Positions 10,701 through 25,900 of a stretch of 64,000 nt of DNA are shown piece after piece. Both the position numbers and the translations under genes were made by a program. The first letter of the stretch is position 1. The number at the start of each line of letters is the position of its first letter. The notes beneath the pieces are model-generated. The model saw nothing but the letters and a program-made list of their open reading frames with translations. It had not been told where the DNA came from and ran no database searches. The stretch lies in assembly GCA_014529385.2 (NCBI GenBank), contig CM043947.1:100132686-100196685 (forward strand). Direction: 5' to 3'. Source of the DNA: Adiantum capillus-veneris (Eukaryota; Streptophyta; Polypodiopsida; Polypodiales; Pteridaceae).

Positions 10701-11734
10701 TGACACCATGCTTTTCTGCTTTTCCTTCTTGGAAGGAAGCCGCGTACTCACACACTTGGTCCATTGCCTCCTCAAGTTAGCATTCAAAGCCACCAACTGA
10801 CCAAAAGATATATTTGCCTTTTGATTTCGTATGTCGTCGACAATATCATAGTCTTCAACACCTTGGTCAAGGAGGTAGTCCTTTGGACCAATTTTCCTTC
10901 TTCGCTGCCTCTTGCTACTTTCTGGTTTGTCTTCTACCTTAGCCTTTCCTTTCCTTGCTCTTGTTTCCCTCTCTTCTTCTGTCTCTTTCTCACTATCATG
11001 CCTAGCTCGATCATGCAAAACCTGGGCCGTAACAGGATCTGGACCTTGAACCACTCTCTCCACTCTATCATCTGTTGCCACAGGGACCATTGGTTGCACC
11101 ACAACTAGCTCAGCGTGTGTCATGCCTTGCTCCCACCTTCTCTTGATCTTCTTGCTCTCGGCTTTGGCAATTTCCACACCTCTTTCGAATGTAGCAGGTT
11201 CATCTTGATCGACCTTCTCCCTTACACTTGGATGGAGATAATCCATAAACTGCGCACTTTAAAGAAATCCCTTGGAGGTACTTGGGATGCCGCCTCTAAT
11301 TGAATCCAAAGTCCTTTGAAGTGTTGCAAGAACTCTTTAAAGTTAGCATGAACATCTTGCTGCAAACCTCTCAATTTTGTCATCGCTTCTGTTGCAGTTA
11401 GTTTCTTTCCAAACCTGTCAAAAATTGCCAGCTTCACCTGCTCCCATGTTTGCTTTTTGTCTTCGTCTAAACCTTCAAACCACTCCCGAGCTTCTCCTTT
11501 GAGTGCAAGAGGAAATACAAGAAGCTTTGCTTCATCATTCACAATGTGCATACCAAGCGTATGCCACTCAAAGTCCGCAACCCAGTCCTTCACATCCTCC
11601 TTCCCTGTGAACACTGGCCGACTATAAGCCATCTCTTTAGAGTCGCTTCTCCCTTGCATGAGTAACTCCACAAAATTTGAAGTCTTGCACCTCAACCAAA
11701 CCACCACTTTTCTTCAAGGAAGCTCAAACTTCAT
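10701..11734 (-). pseudogene. Gypsy gag (capsid-nucleocapsid) region
   Basis: The Ty3-type capsid core is recognisable: PVFTGKEDVKDWVADFEWHT, LKGEAREWFEGL, TWEQVKLAIFDRFGKK and FKEFLQHFKGLWIQLE. The likely start is the ATG at 11734, followed six codons later by TGA. A frameshift near 11235 separates the capsid from the basic downstream part (MDYLHPSVREKV to KRQRRRKIGPKDYLL). No CCHC zinc knuckle is seen. Confidence 0.82.
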
Positions 11735-11800
11735 AGCAAAATCGCTTCACCTAGGTGCACGACTAGCAAATTTTCGCTCCGCGGCAGGGTCACCAAAGGA

Positions 11801-13022
11801 TGATGGAACAAAAGATGCCATGTGCACACTCACACACCCAGACAACTCAACACCACACAATAAATTTACTTAAATTCCAACCCACACCTACCACCACTTA
11901 AGAGCTCAATAAAAATACTACCCACAAGTTCAATTCAAACTCCAAACGCCGAGCTCGACCTACAGCCCTTGCCTGCCCGCAGACACTACAAGGTGAGTCG
12001 AGTTAATCAACACTTGAAATCACACTTGATGAGAACAAAATATACAAGAAAAACCATAAAAAACCCAAAAAATACAGCCACAAAAGTGCCCTCTCAAACC
12101 ATTGCAAAAGCTCCACCAAACTCCACTCTGTTGGACTCTTTGGAGTAGCGCCAACCCTAATGGCACCGATACAGGGTCACATAGTCTTGCAGAAAGCCGC
12201 ACCTTCTTCCCTCAATTCCTTGCACACACACATCCATGGAAACCTCATAACTTCCATAGACTCTCCCAAGTATAAATTGAAGAGAGAAATCTCTCACTCA
12301 CTCCTCCACACACTCAAAAACAGGATGCGAACGCAACGAGACCACCTGTAGGAACCCTGCTTCCTCCACACACACAGAGGTGAAAGTACCAAGAATTGGA
12401 TTCCAAAATGATCCTTTACCTCAAGCACTCAGGGCAGCTTCACTGATGTGGCAAATTGAAGCCCTTTCACACCATTTTTGGTCATTTTTTGACTTTTTTT
12501 GACCCAGTTTTAGCCAGTTTTGACCCCTGGCGGGCATTTTTCGTGAGAAAACCCCAAACGGACTCCAAAATTCATCAAATTCTATACACTTAATCCTTGA
12601 TACCCAAATCACTTTTCCACATCCCAACATTCTATTTTTGACCACTTCTAGGGCGGTGCACGCATCACCGCAGATCAGGCACCGTAAATAGACAGTTACT
12701 TAATGTCCCGAACTTCTCGAGTGGGATGAGAGTACCCATACTTGGCGCTTGCATTATTTAGATTCTAGAAAGCTCAAACACATTATCTAGAGCCAAAATA
12801 AGCCACCTAGAACCATATCCAAGGCCTCGATACCCTGCCCCAGCATGTACATGTGTCCGACTGCTAGCACGCGCACCTGCCTATTCACAATGTGTACACG
12901 TTGCATCTTTTTTCACACTTGAAACCACTTTTCTAAGCTCCAAAATGCATGTATTTACATATTTTTATACATATGACCATGCGTATAAATGCTACTTTCT
13001 ACACGCCAAAAGTGGTCTATCA
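11801..13022 (-). repeat. 5' LTR of the Tat-like gypsy element
   Basis: 1,222 bp partner of the LTR at 5372-6591, with the same TGAT and ATCA termini. It is followed by the target duplication ACGT and then directly by a long GA array. Confidence 0.9.
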
Positions 13023-13024
13023 AC

Positions 13025-13149
<125 letters not shown>

Positions 13150-13181
13150 CTTCAATGGTTTGCGTATGCAGACAAGTGGCG

Positions 13182-14051
13182 TTATGTATAGTCCATGTGG
13201 AAAATATATTTCACAAAGATAGGAAATACAGAATCAATCAATGATTTGGTGATGGAGATGAAAGTTTCCTTGATTTTTTCCACCAAAAAAAGTAGCAAGA
13301 ACTCCAGATAAATTCGGGCATGGGTTCTCATAATCCTTTTCAACATCAAGGGATAGATGGTCGTGAGAAAAGTAGAGTTAGTTAGCTCTAATAATGCCCA
13401 CAATGTCTTAGGTCTAAAATTTGTGAAGCTGAGAAGTCGAGAGCTGAAAATCGAGGGGATTGCTAGAGAGATCTAGAGTTGCTAAAGTGAAGTTGTAGAG
13501 AGAAAAGCAATTGAGTATGTCAGGGCTAGTGAGGTTATTTCTTGCCACATCAAGATAGTTCAGAGTTTGATTTAGTAGAGGAAACTTGTAATGGCACACA
13601 AAATATCCAGGTTGTAGACCTGTGGATGCTAGTGCCAACTCCATTAGAGGCAATCTAAATAGCCAACTTGGTACTTGCTCAAGATTGGCATGATCCCGGG
13701 CACATATGTTGTTTCTAGAACTCCAATATACACAAGTTGGACATCTGTTGCCATTTTGGGGGGACCGTATCACTCAGACAGTCTAGATGAAGCTCCAAGA
13801 GGATTGGAGAATTGAAGGATGGGAATGGACTTGAGAATTTATTTCTATAGTTGATGTCAAAATGATAGTCCAGTATTGCAAAATTCGGCAATTGCTGTTA
13901 AGGATGTTGGGATCAACCCCAAGAGGGAGTTGAAGGAAAGCGAGAGAACGTGGAGTACAGGGAGGTCAGAGTGGAAAATTTGTTATCCAGATAGAGATCT
14001 TGCAAGAGAGGGGTGTTGACGTTGAAGGGGGCGCAAGAGCCAGACTAAGAG
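13182..14051 (-). pseudogene. LRR receptor-like protein fragment
   Basis: On the minus strand LRR text is repeated: LLQDLYLDNKFSTL, then VPSWLFRLPLMELALASTGL, LLNQTLNYLDVARNNLTSPD and LATLDLSSNPLDFQL. This spacing of Leu and Asn is that of plant LRR receptor-like proteins, which face the cell exterior in defence or development. Several stops and frame changes occur (for example between 13773 and 14050), and no transmembrane or kinase part is seen. The gene appears truncated by the LTR element starting at 14052. Confidence 0.68.
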
Positions 14052-14542
14052 TGTAATCAAATTGATATTTTATTATCTAGTGCAGCTGATAGGTTGGAAA
14101 GTCTTAACCAAACAAAGACCTATGTGACATTTTATGTACATTTTATTATTCAAGTGCTCTTTATGAGCTTTGGCCATTTATGAACGGCCGACTAGTTTGT
14201 ACTCACTTTGACCATTCAATAAATCTATAAAAGTAAATACGTGCAAGAGGGAAAGGGTCACTCTTGCATGGGGGGAGATTGCACCTAGTGTTGTCGGCGT
14301 CTTTCTTCTCTCCTCTCCTCCCTCCTCTCTCGTCGTGCCGACGTAGCACTCCTCTCTAGGACGTGCGCATGCCCGTTCTAGCTTGCTCTATCTCGCTCTC
14401 TATCTCTCTCTCTCTCTCTCTATTCGTGTATCACACGATTATGCACTTACGGGATTGCTAGGTATGTCAATTAGTTTGTTTTATGGTTTGCAATACATTT
14501 TTCTTGGTATTTGTAGGACCTTCCATGCTCCTGTTTGTAGTA
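14052..14542 (+). repeat. LTR copy 1 (left)
   Basis: Begins TGTAATC and contains a TATA box (CTATAAAAG near 14227) and a CT-rich segment, as expected for U3-R-U5. It ends GTTTGTAGTA one base before the Met-tRNA primer site. Confidence 0.7.
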
Positions 14543-14543
14543 G

Positions 14544-14555
14544 TGGTATCAGAGC
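14544..14555 (+). promoter_or_regulatory. Primer binding site (initiator Met-tRNA)
   Basis: TGGTATCAGAGC, the standard plant primer site for minus-strand DNA synthesis, one base after LTR copy 1. Confidence 0.75.
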
Positions 14556-14557
14556 AT

Positions 14558-14905
14558 GGAATTGATATTTTATTATCTAGTGCAGATGACAGGTGGAAAA
14601 GGCTTAACCGAGCAAAGAACTATGTGAACAGATATACGTTTTATTATTCAAGTGATCTTTATGAGCTTTGGCCATTTATGACCGGTCGACCAGTTTGTAC
14701 TCACTTTGACCATTCAAGAAATCTATAAAAGTAAATACATGCAAGAGGGAAAGGGTCACTCTTGCACGGGGGGAGATTGTACCCATTGTATGCGTATTTC
14801 TTCTCTCCTCTCCTCCTTTCTCTCTCATCATGCCAGCATAGCACTCCACTCTAGCAGGTGCGCCTACTCGTTCTCGCTTGCTCGATCTCGCTCTCTCTCT
14901 GTTCG
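14558..14905 (+). repeat. Partial LTR copy 2
   Basis: Matches LTR copy 1 exactly 500 bp downstream (TTGATATTTTATTATCTAG at 14562 versus 14062). It diverges after the CT-rich segment near 14905. Its position right after the primer site implies a rearranged element. Confidence 0.7.
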
Positions 14906-15052
14906 TGTAACCTTCAGCTCTTCATTTCCACCCATTTATTTTGGGCTCCCACTTCCCTATTGAGTGTCACAACTCCCAACTCCCCTCAGTACATACCTTT
15001 GCAGCTCCCATACGGTGCCTGCTCAATTGCCACACCTCATGCAGAGAAAAAT

Positions 15053-15057
<5 letters not shown>

Positions 15058-15097
<40 letters not shown>
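15058..15097. repeat. (CT)n microsatellite
   Basis: About 20 CT units inside the non-coding LTR element. Confidence 0.95.
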
Positions 15098-15098
<1 letters not shown>

Positions 15099-17678
15099 GC
15101 CGTCAGCTCTCTCTCCTGCTGTGACGCACCCCATCAAATTCTCTCTCACTGCATCCTTTGAACGCTTCACTCTTTCTCACTCCCTCATATGTGACTGACG
15201 GTACAGTACCTGCACCAACCATTGCATTGCCTACACAATCCAGAGATTGCAGCTTTACCAACCAACAAAACACGCACACAGGGGAGTGCCATATCTTGCT
15301 TCATTTGGCCAAAGGATCCCGGGTTGGAGAACAAAACAGGAATCCAACATTGTGGTTGATAAGGGGAAAATCAAGAAGAAGCTCCGATAAGATGCTATCA
15401 AGCTCACTACCGAGAGCTCAAAAAAAATTTACTGTTGGGATGCAAGATGAAACTTGATCATCATTTTGCTGTTGCAGTCACTCTACTAAACGCCCTAGTG
15501 ATGGAAGCTTTTTCTTTGCTCGCTTGCAGACCATAACTCACTTTAGCCTCATTCTTACTAATTTCTTTGGGTGCTAGTAGTTTCCATGGTGCCCTTCGGG
15601 TCCTCCCTCCTCTTCTCAAGTGGAATTGATCTCCACGAAATCAAGAGTGCCAACGAAGCGAAACGAGAATCACAGTCATTAATGTCTAGAGTTCAATAAG
15701 AGTAAAAGCAAGAGCTTCGCCCTTTGTTTCCCTCTCCTCTTTCACTTTACTTCTTAGTAAAGTCGACCTTTTTTTTTGTTCTCCTCTATCACTTAAGTCT
15801 TTTGCATGCAACACTTTCCCTTCAATTTTGGTGAGCAAGAGATATCACACACCCGCGACCGTCGACCCTTCGCATATACTGCTCCACGTGCTCATTACCT
15901 TTTGAGTTTATTTTTAATATGAGTATTCATACCTTGTGGTTGCCAATGAACACAATGCTCCGTAAGAATGGCTCTTGGGTAAAGAGATCTCCCTTGGGAG
16001 AGATCACGATTATCATGACCATCGACAACTTGAAGTCATAACTTCTCATCTTAATAATCAATTGATGATCCCCAAAGTACTTGTCTTTGAGCTCTTTGAC
16101 TTTATTGATCGTTGGTAGGCTTAAGCTAATGCAAGAGTCATAAAATGATTGTAGTGGAGAGTATGTTGATCAAGCATGGTAGAAAAAAAGGGTGAAATAT
16201 TTTTAGGAGACAGTAGGGAGAGCATGTAAGTGCACATGCTCACAATAATCTGCATATGGGTGCTTCATCCGTGGAAAAATCCCTCAGGATCAGTATGATT
16301 ATATGCACCCGAGTCACTATCATCAACATCATGCTCATCAATGATACAAAAGATAGCCTCTTCTCTAGAGCATTCACAAATTTTTATTTTTATTTTACAC
16401 CGACATGGATTAAGCTTTGAGCTTGACAAGAAACTCTTCTTCCCTAAGTTAATTGATCCTTGTACACTACTAATAATTCAACCTTTTTTTGTTGTTATCC
16501 ATTGTCTCTTGGCACTTGCACATAGAAATATGATCTATCTTGTATAAATAGACTATCCAAATATGTAAAATCTATAAAATCTGAAAGACGTTTTCTACTA
16601 AAAAGGAGAAAATTTCCCTCTCCTCACATACCCTTGTCCAGATGATGAAAGATTGTCTCATTAGCAATACTTTAATGTAATTCCATTTGTAGTTTGGTAT
16701 GCTTGCGATTATTCCCACTATTGCACTATACGGTCCTAAAATTGTTACTGCAGTTTAGACGGCTACAATTATTTAAGGTTAGGTACTTACTCTTATGTTA
16801 AAGTTAAAAACCAAACTCCTCGCATCATGAGTCATACTTTTTTTTGTATTCAAATATGGACTCATTAATCATCATATACCTGAGTATTTAGTGTGCGGTT
16901 AACCTGTTATTGAATTTAACAAGAAATCTTTGAGAAACATGTTGTAGATAAAACTAAGTACAAGGCTACCATATTAGAGACCCTCCACCTATAAATTCCC
17001 CTATCCTTCACCACATCTCCTTATGCAAGAATCGTCCAGTTTAATAGTGGTTATGGGTTTTGATAAATTAATGCTTATTATAATTAATTTCTTTTCAGTA
17101 GGTCTTCTTGCAGAAATTCTCACAACTCTATAACCAAGCACCTTGCAACAAGCAACAATGCCGTCGGGCACTTTCAGACGTTAAGTCACACTGCTATTCT
17201 TGTTACGAATTCTAATTGTCATGTATTGATTTACTTTTGGCACCTTGTTTTATTTCATGGTCAATTATTAACACAAAATTAATCCATTTTGGATTTATTA
17301 ACTATACTTTGATATAGGTTTGATAGTTGCAACTATCTCCTACTTGTACCTCTCTCCACACGCACACACTGATATATATATTTTTTCGAATATAGTCCAT
17401 CATCTAGGTACATACATCCAATACCTCCCTGCTATTTTTTTCTTTTGAGCTACGAATCCACCGCCTCTCATATTATGGCTTGAGCTTTGAACTAAATGGC
17501 ATTTTTTTAATTGAGAACATTTGACATTAAGCTTCATAGATACTCACACGAGCTGAAGTACTTAGCATTCATCAACAACAATTTGTAAGAACTTTGATAT
17601 ACTGCACTATGTTGTCAAACACATAGTAAATATTTTTCTCCTTTATGTCTTGTATAGTCCATTGGTCACAAGCACATA
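15098..17678. other. Non-coding interior of LTR element
   Basis: AT-rich sequence with no open frame resembling gag, pol or a cellular protein. Short ORFs here have no recognisable composition. Confidence 0.55.
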
Positions 17679-17905
17679 GATTCACTGGTTTAGGCAGCAT
17701 GTAAATGCTCATCCTGGTGAAGATTCACCAATTTAGGCATCACCAATTTTCTGTGCTTTAGGCAACACACCGACAAATGAAAGATTCATTATTTTACACA
17801 AAATTACATGCAGATCCTCCATTTTAGGAGCATTAGTGCAGATTCACTGATTTAGGTAGCACGTCTACTGAAGATTCGTCGATTTAGGCAATACCGATCA
17901 CAAGA
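17679..17905 (+). repeat. Degenerate 23-nt repeat (AGATTCAC...TTTAGGCA)
   Basis: At least five irregularly spaced variants of AGATTCACYGATTTAGGCARCAC occur within about 225 bp. Confidence 0.6.
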
Positions 17906-18359
17906 GCATGCTACAGTGGCTGGCCACCACTGTCCTTAGTATGATTTTGTTACTTGAGCATACAAAATAAAGGATATTTGGATTTGGATTTGAAATGGAT
18001 ATATGTTGGTAGATATTTGGATTTGGATTTGGAATGGGTATATGATGATTTTCTATCGTGATAGTATGTATGGAATTGAACTTGCGATTGATGAGAATTG
18101 ATTTATAGAATGATGAATGTGACCAATGATATCCTGATTCATCAGGATATGACATATATTGCTTATTCTAGTGGTATGGGACACTAGAATCGGTAGTATG
18201 TGGATGACGACATGCATAAAAAATGTTGTTTTGTTTCATAAACTTTTCATTTTACTACGTGCTATTTCTGACACATAATACTAATCATTGTTTTTGACAA
18301 GTATGGTTTGCAGATTTTTATCTTCGCAACGAAGGACAATTGATTTTAACGGAGAGGTA

Positions 18360-18835
18360 TGTAATGGCATTTATATTTTATTATGTAGTGCAGTTGACAG
18401 GTGGAAAACGCTTAACCAAGCAAAGGCCTATGTGAACAGATATACATTTTATTATTCAAGTGCTCTTTATGAGCTTTGGCCATTTATGACCGGCCGGCCA
18501 ATTTGTACTCACTTTGACCATTTAAGAAATCTATAAAAGTAAATACATGCAAGAGGGAAAGGGTCACTCTTGCACGTGGGGAGATTGCACCCAGTGTTTG
18601 CGTCTTTCCTCTCTCCCCTCCTCCCTCGTCTCTTGTCGTGCCGGCGCCGCACTCTGCTGTAGGAGGTGCGCTTGCCTATTCTCGCTTGATCTATCTCGCT
18701 CTCTATCTCTCCCTGTTTGTGTATCACGCGACTATGCGCTTATGGGATTGCTAGGTATGTTGATTAGTCTGTTTTATGGTTTGTAGTACATTGTTCTTGG
18801 TACTTGCAAAGCCTTCCATGCTCCAGTTTGTAGCA
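18360..18835 (+). repeat. LTR copy 3 (right)
   Basis: Matches LTR copy 1 over its length, from TGTAATGG to GTTTGTAGCA, including the TATA-like CTATAAAAG. It retains the CA end that copy 1 has lost. Confidence 0.7.
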
Positions 18836-18966
18836 AAGATCAAGTCTCAAGGTGCACAACCTGTATTCAAGGAGGGAGCCGAAACAATCAAGACACATAT
18901 ATGAGAGAGTTCTCTTCCTGCATGAAGGATGTATTGAAGGAGGAAACATAAACAACCGGGACACAC

Positions 18967-19070
<104 letters not shown>

Positions 19071-19193
19071 AAAAGTTAATGAAAGTAGTAGATGCTTAAG
19101 AAGACTTAATTGGCATTTGAGGAGAAGACGTGTAGGAAATAATATCTGAAGGTCTGTTGTCTCCATGCTATAGAGAAAAAGAGGGAGGAAGGA

Positions 19194-19220
19194 GGGGGGG
19201 GGGGGGGGGGGGGGGGGGGG
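19194..19220. repeat. Poly-G run
   Basis: 27 consecutive G. The length is likely uncertain in the assembly. Confidence 0.9.
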
Positions 19221-19295
19221 TTGAGATAAGCCCCACTAGCGCATAGCACATGCATGAAGCAGTGTCAACACAAACGTGGATGAAGCAGGCATAGT

Positions 19296-19630
<335 letters not shown>

Positions 19631-19692
19631 CTTACTTTGCGAATGTTGCTGCTGCTCGATCTCTTTGCACAATTTTCTTGCACAACTCCATA

Positions 19693-19835
19693 ACATGATC
19701 TTTAGTGGCGGCGGTTGCCATTTGCGCCATCGCAAATATTTCTTTTAAAAATAATGGTTGTGTTTTAATGTGCAGCTTCCATGTGACACTTTCTCAAGAA
19801 CCTTCTTCCGTTATATAAGTTAGATAGATTAGAGT
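19693..19835 (-). repeat. Promoter-like repeat, copy 1
   Basis: Minus-strand order is a TATATAA-like box, TTGAGAAAGTG, a purine stretch, then GCGATGGCGCAAATGGCAACC with an ATG. It matches two tandem copies at 21391-21763. Confidence 0.55.
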
Positions 19836-19874
19836 AGACAATATCCTCTCCTTGGCAATGCCTGTTTAGTAGTC

Positions 19875-20320
19875 TCATGATGAATTTCTTTCTCCCTTGC
19901 CAGGAGCATCCATTCTTTTGCATGCCTTTAAGGTAGAAGAGAAGGTCGTCGCATCGAAAATAAGACCCTGCCTTGGTATTTCTTTGAAGCATTTCCATGC
20001 TTCCTCACCAACACCATTGTCTGCATACCTTGAAATTAATACATTCCAAGAGACAACATTCGGCGAATGAAGTTCATTAAGTTAAATATATTAAGTTAGA
20101 ATATAGATTAGATTAGACAATATACTCTCCTAGCAATGCCTGTTTAGACGTCTCATGATGGAATTTCTTTCTACCTTGCGTGGAGCATCATTGCTCTTGC
20201 ATGCCTTTAAGATAGAAGAGAAGGTTGTCGCATTGGGAAAGAGACCCTCCCTTGACATTTCTTTGAAGCATTTGTATGCTTCCTCACCGGCACCGTCATC
20301 TGCAATTAAAAAATAAAGGC
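19875..20320 (-). pseudogene. PPR protein fragments, tandemly duplicated
   Basis: Two copies of the same PPR text lie in tandem on the minus strand. Copy A (19875-20056) reads VSWNVLISRYADNG, EEAWKCFKEIPRQGL and TTFSSTLKACKRMDAPGKGE. Copy B (about 20105-20310) reads GAGEEAYKCFKEMSREGL and TTFSSILKACK. VSWN, the CF.EM core and TF...LKAC are hallmarks of plant PLS-type pentatricopeptide proteins, which bind organelle RNA for editing or processing. Each copy is under two repeats long, with stops and no start. Copy B is preceded on the minus strand by a splice-acceptor-like TTTTTTAATTGCAG. Related L-type text is at 20790-21060. Confidence 0.75.
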
Positions 20321-20478
20321 ATTCCTAATGGCTTCAAAAAAATTAAAAGTAATTTGATATTCCCTCAATAACAACAAAAGTGATGCATTAATCTATAACA
20401 TACTAGTAACGGGCAATGACGTAGCACGTAAATTTGGAACAATATCAACTGGACGTGAGAAGAACGAATACAACATTG

Positions 20479-20481
<3 letters not shown>

Positions 20482-20574
<93 letters not shown>
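20482..20574. repeat. (GA)n microsatellite
   Basis: About 46 GA units between PPR fragments. Confidence 0.95.
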
Positions 20575-20575
<1 letters not shown>

Positions 20576-20789
20576 ACAAAAACACTTTAAAGAGAAGAAA
20601 ACGCTAAAGGAAAAATAAAGGAGAAGAGAAACACAAATGTTGACCACCTTTTTATATCGACACACAGAGTCTTTTAACTTTCCACCTACGTATGTCTTTT
20701 GACTTTCCACCTTTATCCATCTTTTCATTTCTAAAATCACACTACACTTACGCACTTAATATGTTTTGAAAGATTTTTTATTTTTTCAA

Positions 20790-21060
20790 AATTGGGGAGA
20801 CCTAATCATCTACATAACCTGCACTTTAATACATTCCAAGAGACAGCATTCCCCCAAGGAAGTTCATTAAGAACCTGCTACACTTTTGCAAAAGTGCACA
20901 CTTTGCATACATGTCGACTAGGGCACCACCACGTGCAACATTATTTCTCAGCAATCATTACTTTAAGATCTCATCTTGGATTTTTTCTCCTTTTCCAACT
21001 GCTGCTGCAGGACGACAAAGCACTCTAGGGCAGGGCAAGGACACACTCCAAGCGGGGGTG
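20790..21060 (-). pseudogene. PPR protein fragment (upstream part)
   Basis: Minus-strand text gives AVGKGEKIQDEILK, then a stop, NNVARGGALVDMYAKCALLQK and, after a frame change, NAVSWNVL. GGALVDMYAKC is the diagnostic L-motif of PLS-type PPR proteins. It ends with the same SWNVL segment as the fragment at 20056, so this is the 5' side of the same decayed gene or another duplicate. Confidence 0.72.
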
Positions 21061-21303
21061 CGGGAGGCAGGAAGACGCTCAAGAACAACTTGATCGCGGA
21101 CGGAAGGAGTAGCAAGCACCGGAGGGGAGGGAAGAAGCATGTGAGGGCGAATCCAGAGATGGAGTAGGACAAAGGGGAGGTGGTGGGACATGAGAAAATG
21201 TGCAGGTGGAAAGGAGCAGTAGAAGATGGACAATTCTGTGCGAACGACAACTATGCATGAGGGAGGGAGGGGATGAACTATGTAGAATGAGCATGAGAAG
21301 CTC

Positions 21304-21307
<4 letters not shown>

Positions 21308-21391
<84 letters not shown>
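21308..21391. repeat. (GA)n microsatellite
   Basis: About 42 GA units, in the would-be leader of the promoter-like repeat that follows. Confidence 0.95.
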
Positions 21392-21393
<2 letters not shown>

Positions 21394-21763
21394 GATTCAT
21401 GTGTATAATGCTGCAGGTTGCAAGCCTTCTCTCTATTGGGTTGGGCTCTCTCTCATGATCTTTGCGTGGTCGCGGTGGTTGCCATCTGCGCCATCGCAAA
21501 CCTTAAAAAAATAATTTAACCTGCAACTTCCACGTGGCACTTTCTCAAGAACCATCTCTCCATTATATAAGTTAGATTCATGCGTATGTTGTTGCAGATT
21601 GCACGCCTTCTCTCTCTATTGGGTTGGGCTCTATCTCGTGATCTTTGCGCGGTTGTGGAGGTTGTCATCTACGCCATCACAAACCTTTTTTTAAATTAAT
21701 TAACCTGCAACTTCCACGTGGCACTTTCTCAAGAACCATCTCTATATGATATAAGTTAGATTA
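21392..21763 (-). repeat. Promoter-like repeat, copies 2 and 3 in tandem
   Basis: Two units with a 183-bp period (CTGCAACTTCCACGTGGCAC at 21520 and 21703). Each contains CACGTGG (a G-box core) and a TATATAA-like box on the minus strand, then an ATG-bearing segment related to 19693-19835. The conserved order of boxes suggests duplicated promoter and first-exon sequence of the PPR locus. Confidence 0.6.
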
Positions 21764-22145
21764 GACGTTCTATCTATTTACTCTGTTATGGAGGAATTCA
21801 GGTAGTGCCACATGGTGCTAAATGCAAAATTGCTTTTACAAGGCAACGTCAAGCAACGGCGGGCGAGAGCTAGGCTGAGCCAGAATGACAGGGCGGTGGT
21901 AATGCATGTGCTAGTCTCCACCCAACCGTGCTATTTGTAGGCAACAAGGGAGATAGAGAAAGAGAACGGCTGAGCCCTGCACCATGTGGGCCGCCGACAA
22001 GAGCTAGAGAGAGAGAGAGCTAGTTGTCAATGAGAGATGAGAGAGAGAAGGAGTGGATGAGGGAGAGAGAGTGTGTGCCGAGAATGAGAGAGGGAGAAGG
22101 TGGGACTGGGGTTGAACGAGGGAGAGAGAGAGGTTTTGGACTAGC

Positions 22146-25082
<2,937 letters not shown>

Positions 25083-25900
25083 CATGGCTTCTTCTTCAAA
25101 AAAGGAGGAGTATTTCATTTGCAAGTTCGATGGAAGCAACTTCACCATGTGGAAAGAGCGCATGAAAGATGTTTTGACAAACAAAGGCCTATCAGAATCA
25201 TTGAAGGAGCGTGTAGAGGATGATGACTATACACAAGCTTAGTGGGAGATTTTGGATGCGAGAGCCATGGCTACGTTATATCTACATCTAGCCAAGTCAC
25301 TGTTCTTCACTATGATAGGAAAGACAACAACAAAGGAAATTTGGTATAGCTTATGTTCTGCATGGGAGAGCAAAAGTGCATCCAATAAAGTTTTTCTCAT
25401 GAAAAATCTTATGAACTCAACATGAAAGAAGGTAGCATAGATTTTGGTCACGTAGACGAGTTCAACTCCTTGTTCAGCGAGTTGACATCTCAGGGCTTTA
25501 AGGAGTTTGAAAATGAACTCAAGTCTATATTCTTGCTATGCTCTCTACCCAATGCATGGGATATCTTTTCTTCACAGCCATTAGCAATTTGGCTCCCAAT
25601 GGCAAGTTAGTGTTCAATGACGTCACAAATGCATTGCTCACTGAAGAAATTCGATGTAAATCTCTTGATGGTGCTAGTCATGGAGATGCATATATGGCTG
25701 GCGGGTTCACCAAAGGCAAGAGGCCGTGACAAAAACAAATACAAAAGCAAAAGTAGAGAGCAAAATCCTTGTAGTCCTAGCAGACACACAAAATTAAGTA
25801 GAGACCGCAGTGCCAAAAATATTGAGTGTTACTATTGCCATAAGAAGGGCCATTAAAAGGATTGTTGCAATTTCCTAAGAGATCAGAAAAACATGCAAAA
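25083..25900 (+). pseudogene. Copia gag with zinc knuckle
   Basis: Starts MASSSKKEEYFICKFDGSNF then TMWKERMKDVLTNKGL, typical of copia gag. There is a stop near 25241 and frame changes near 25420 and 25600. It continues FGHVDEFNSLFSELTSQGF and LTEEIRCKSL and ends in CYYCHKKGH*KDC, a CCHC knuckle with a stop after the His. It would package element RNA. Confidence 0.82.

Larger units (their letters stand above)
5372..13022 (-). mobile_element. Ty3/gypsy LTR retrotransposon, Tat-like, decayed
   Basis: Two direct LTRs (5372-6591 and 11801-13022) both begin TGAT and end ATCA. ACGT precedes the left LTR (5368-5371) and follows the right one (13023-13026), a matching target duplication. Internal order on the minus strand is gag, protease, reverse transcriptase, RNase H, a second archaeal-type RNase H, integrase. 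A degenerate RNase H followed by a second one is a known mark of the Tat lineage. Frameshifts and stops in every domain and many LTR differences show an old, immobile copy. Part of the integrase is replaced by 18S rRNA sequence. A candidate primer site TGGTGACCCTGCCGCGG lies just inside the 5' LTR; I cannot assign its tRNA. Confidence 0.9.
14052..18835 (+). mobile_element. Non-coding LTR retroelement inserted in LRR debris
   Basis: A repeat starting TGTAAT occurs at 14052-14542 and 18360-18835 in the same orientation. The first copy is followed by TGGTATCAGAGC (14544-14555), the primer site complementary to initiator Met-tRNA. The second is preceded by purine-rich AACGGAGAGG. AAGAG before the first and AAGAT after the last look like a target duplication with one mismatch. 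A partial third LTR copy follows the primer site directly (about 14558-14905). The 3.4 kb interior has no gag or pol, so it would depend on proteins from another element. The boundary evidence is good; calling all of it one element is inference. Confidence 0.6.
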
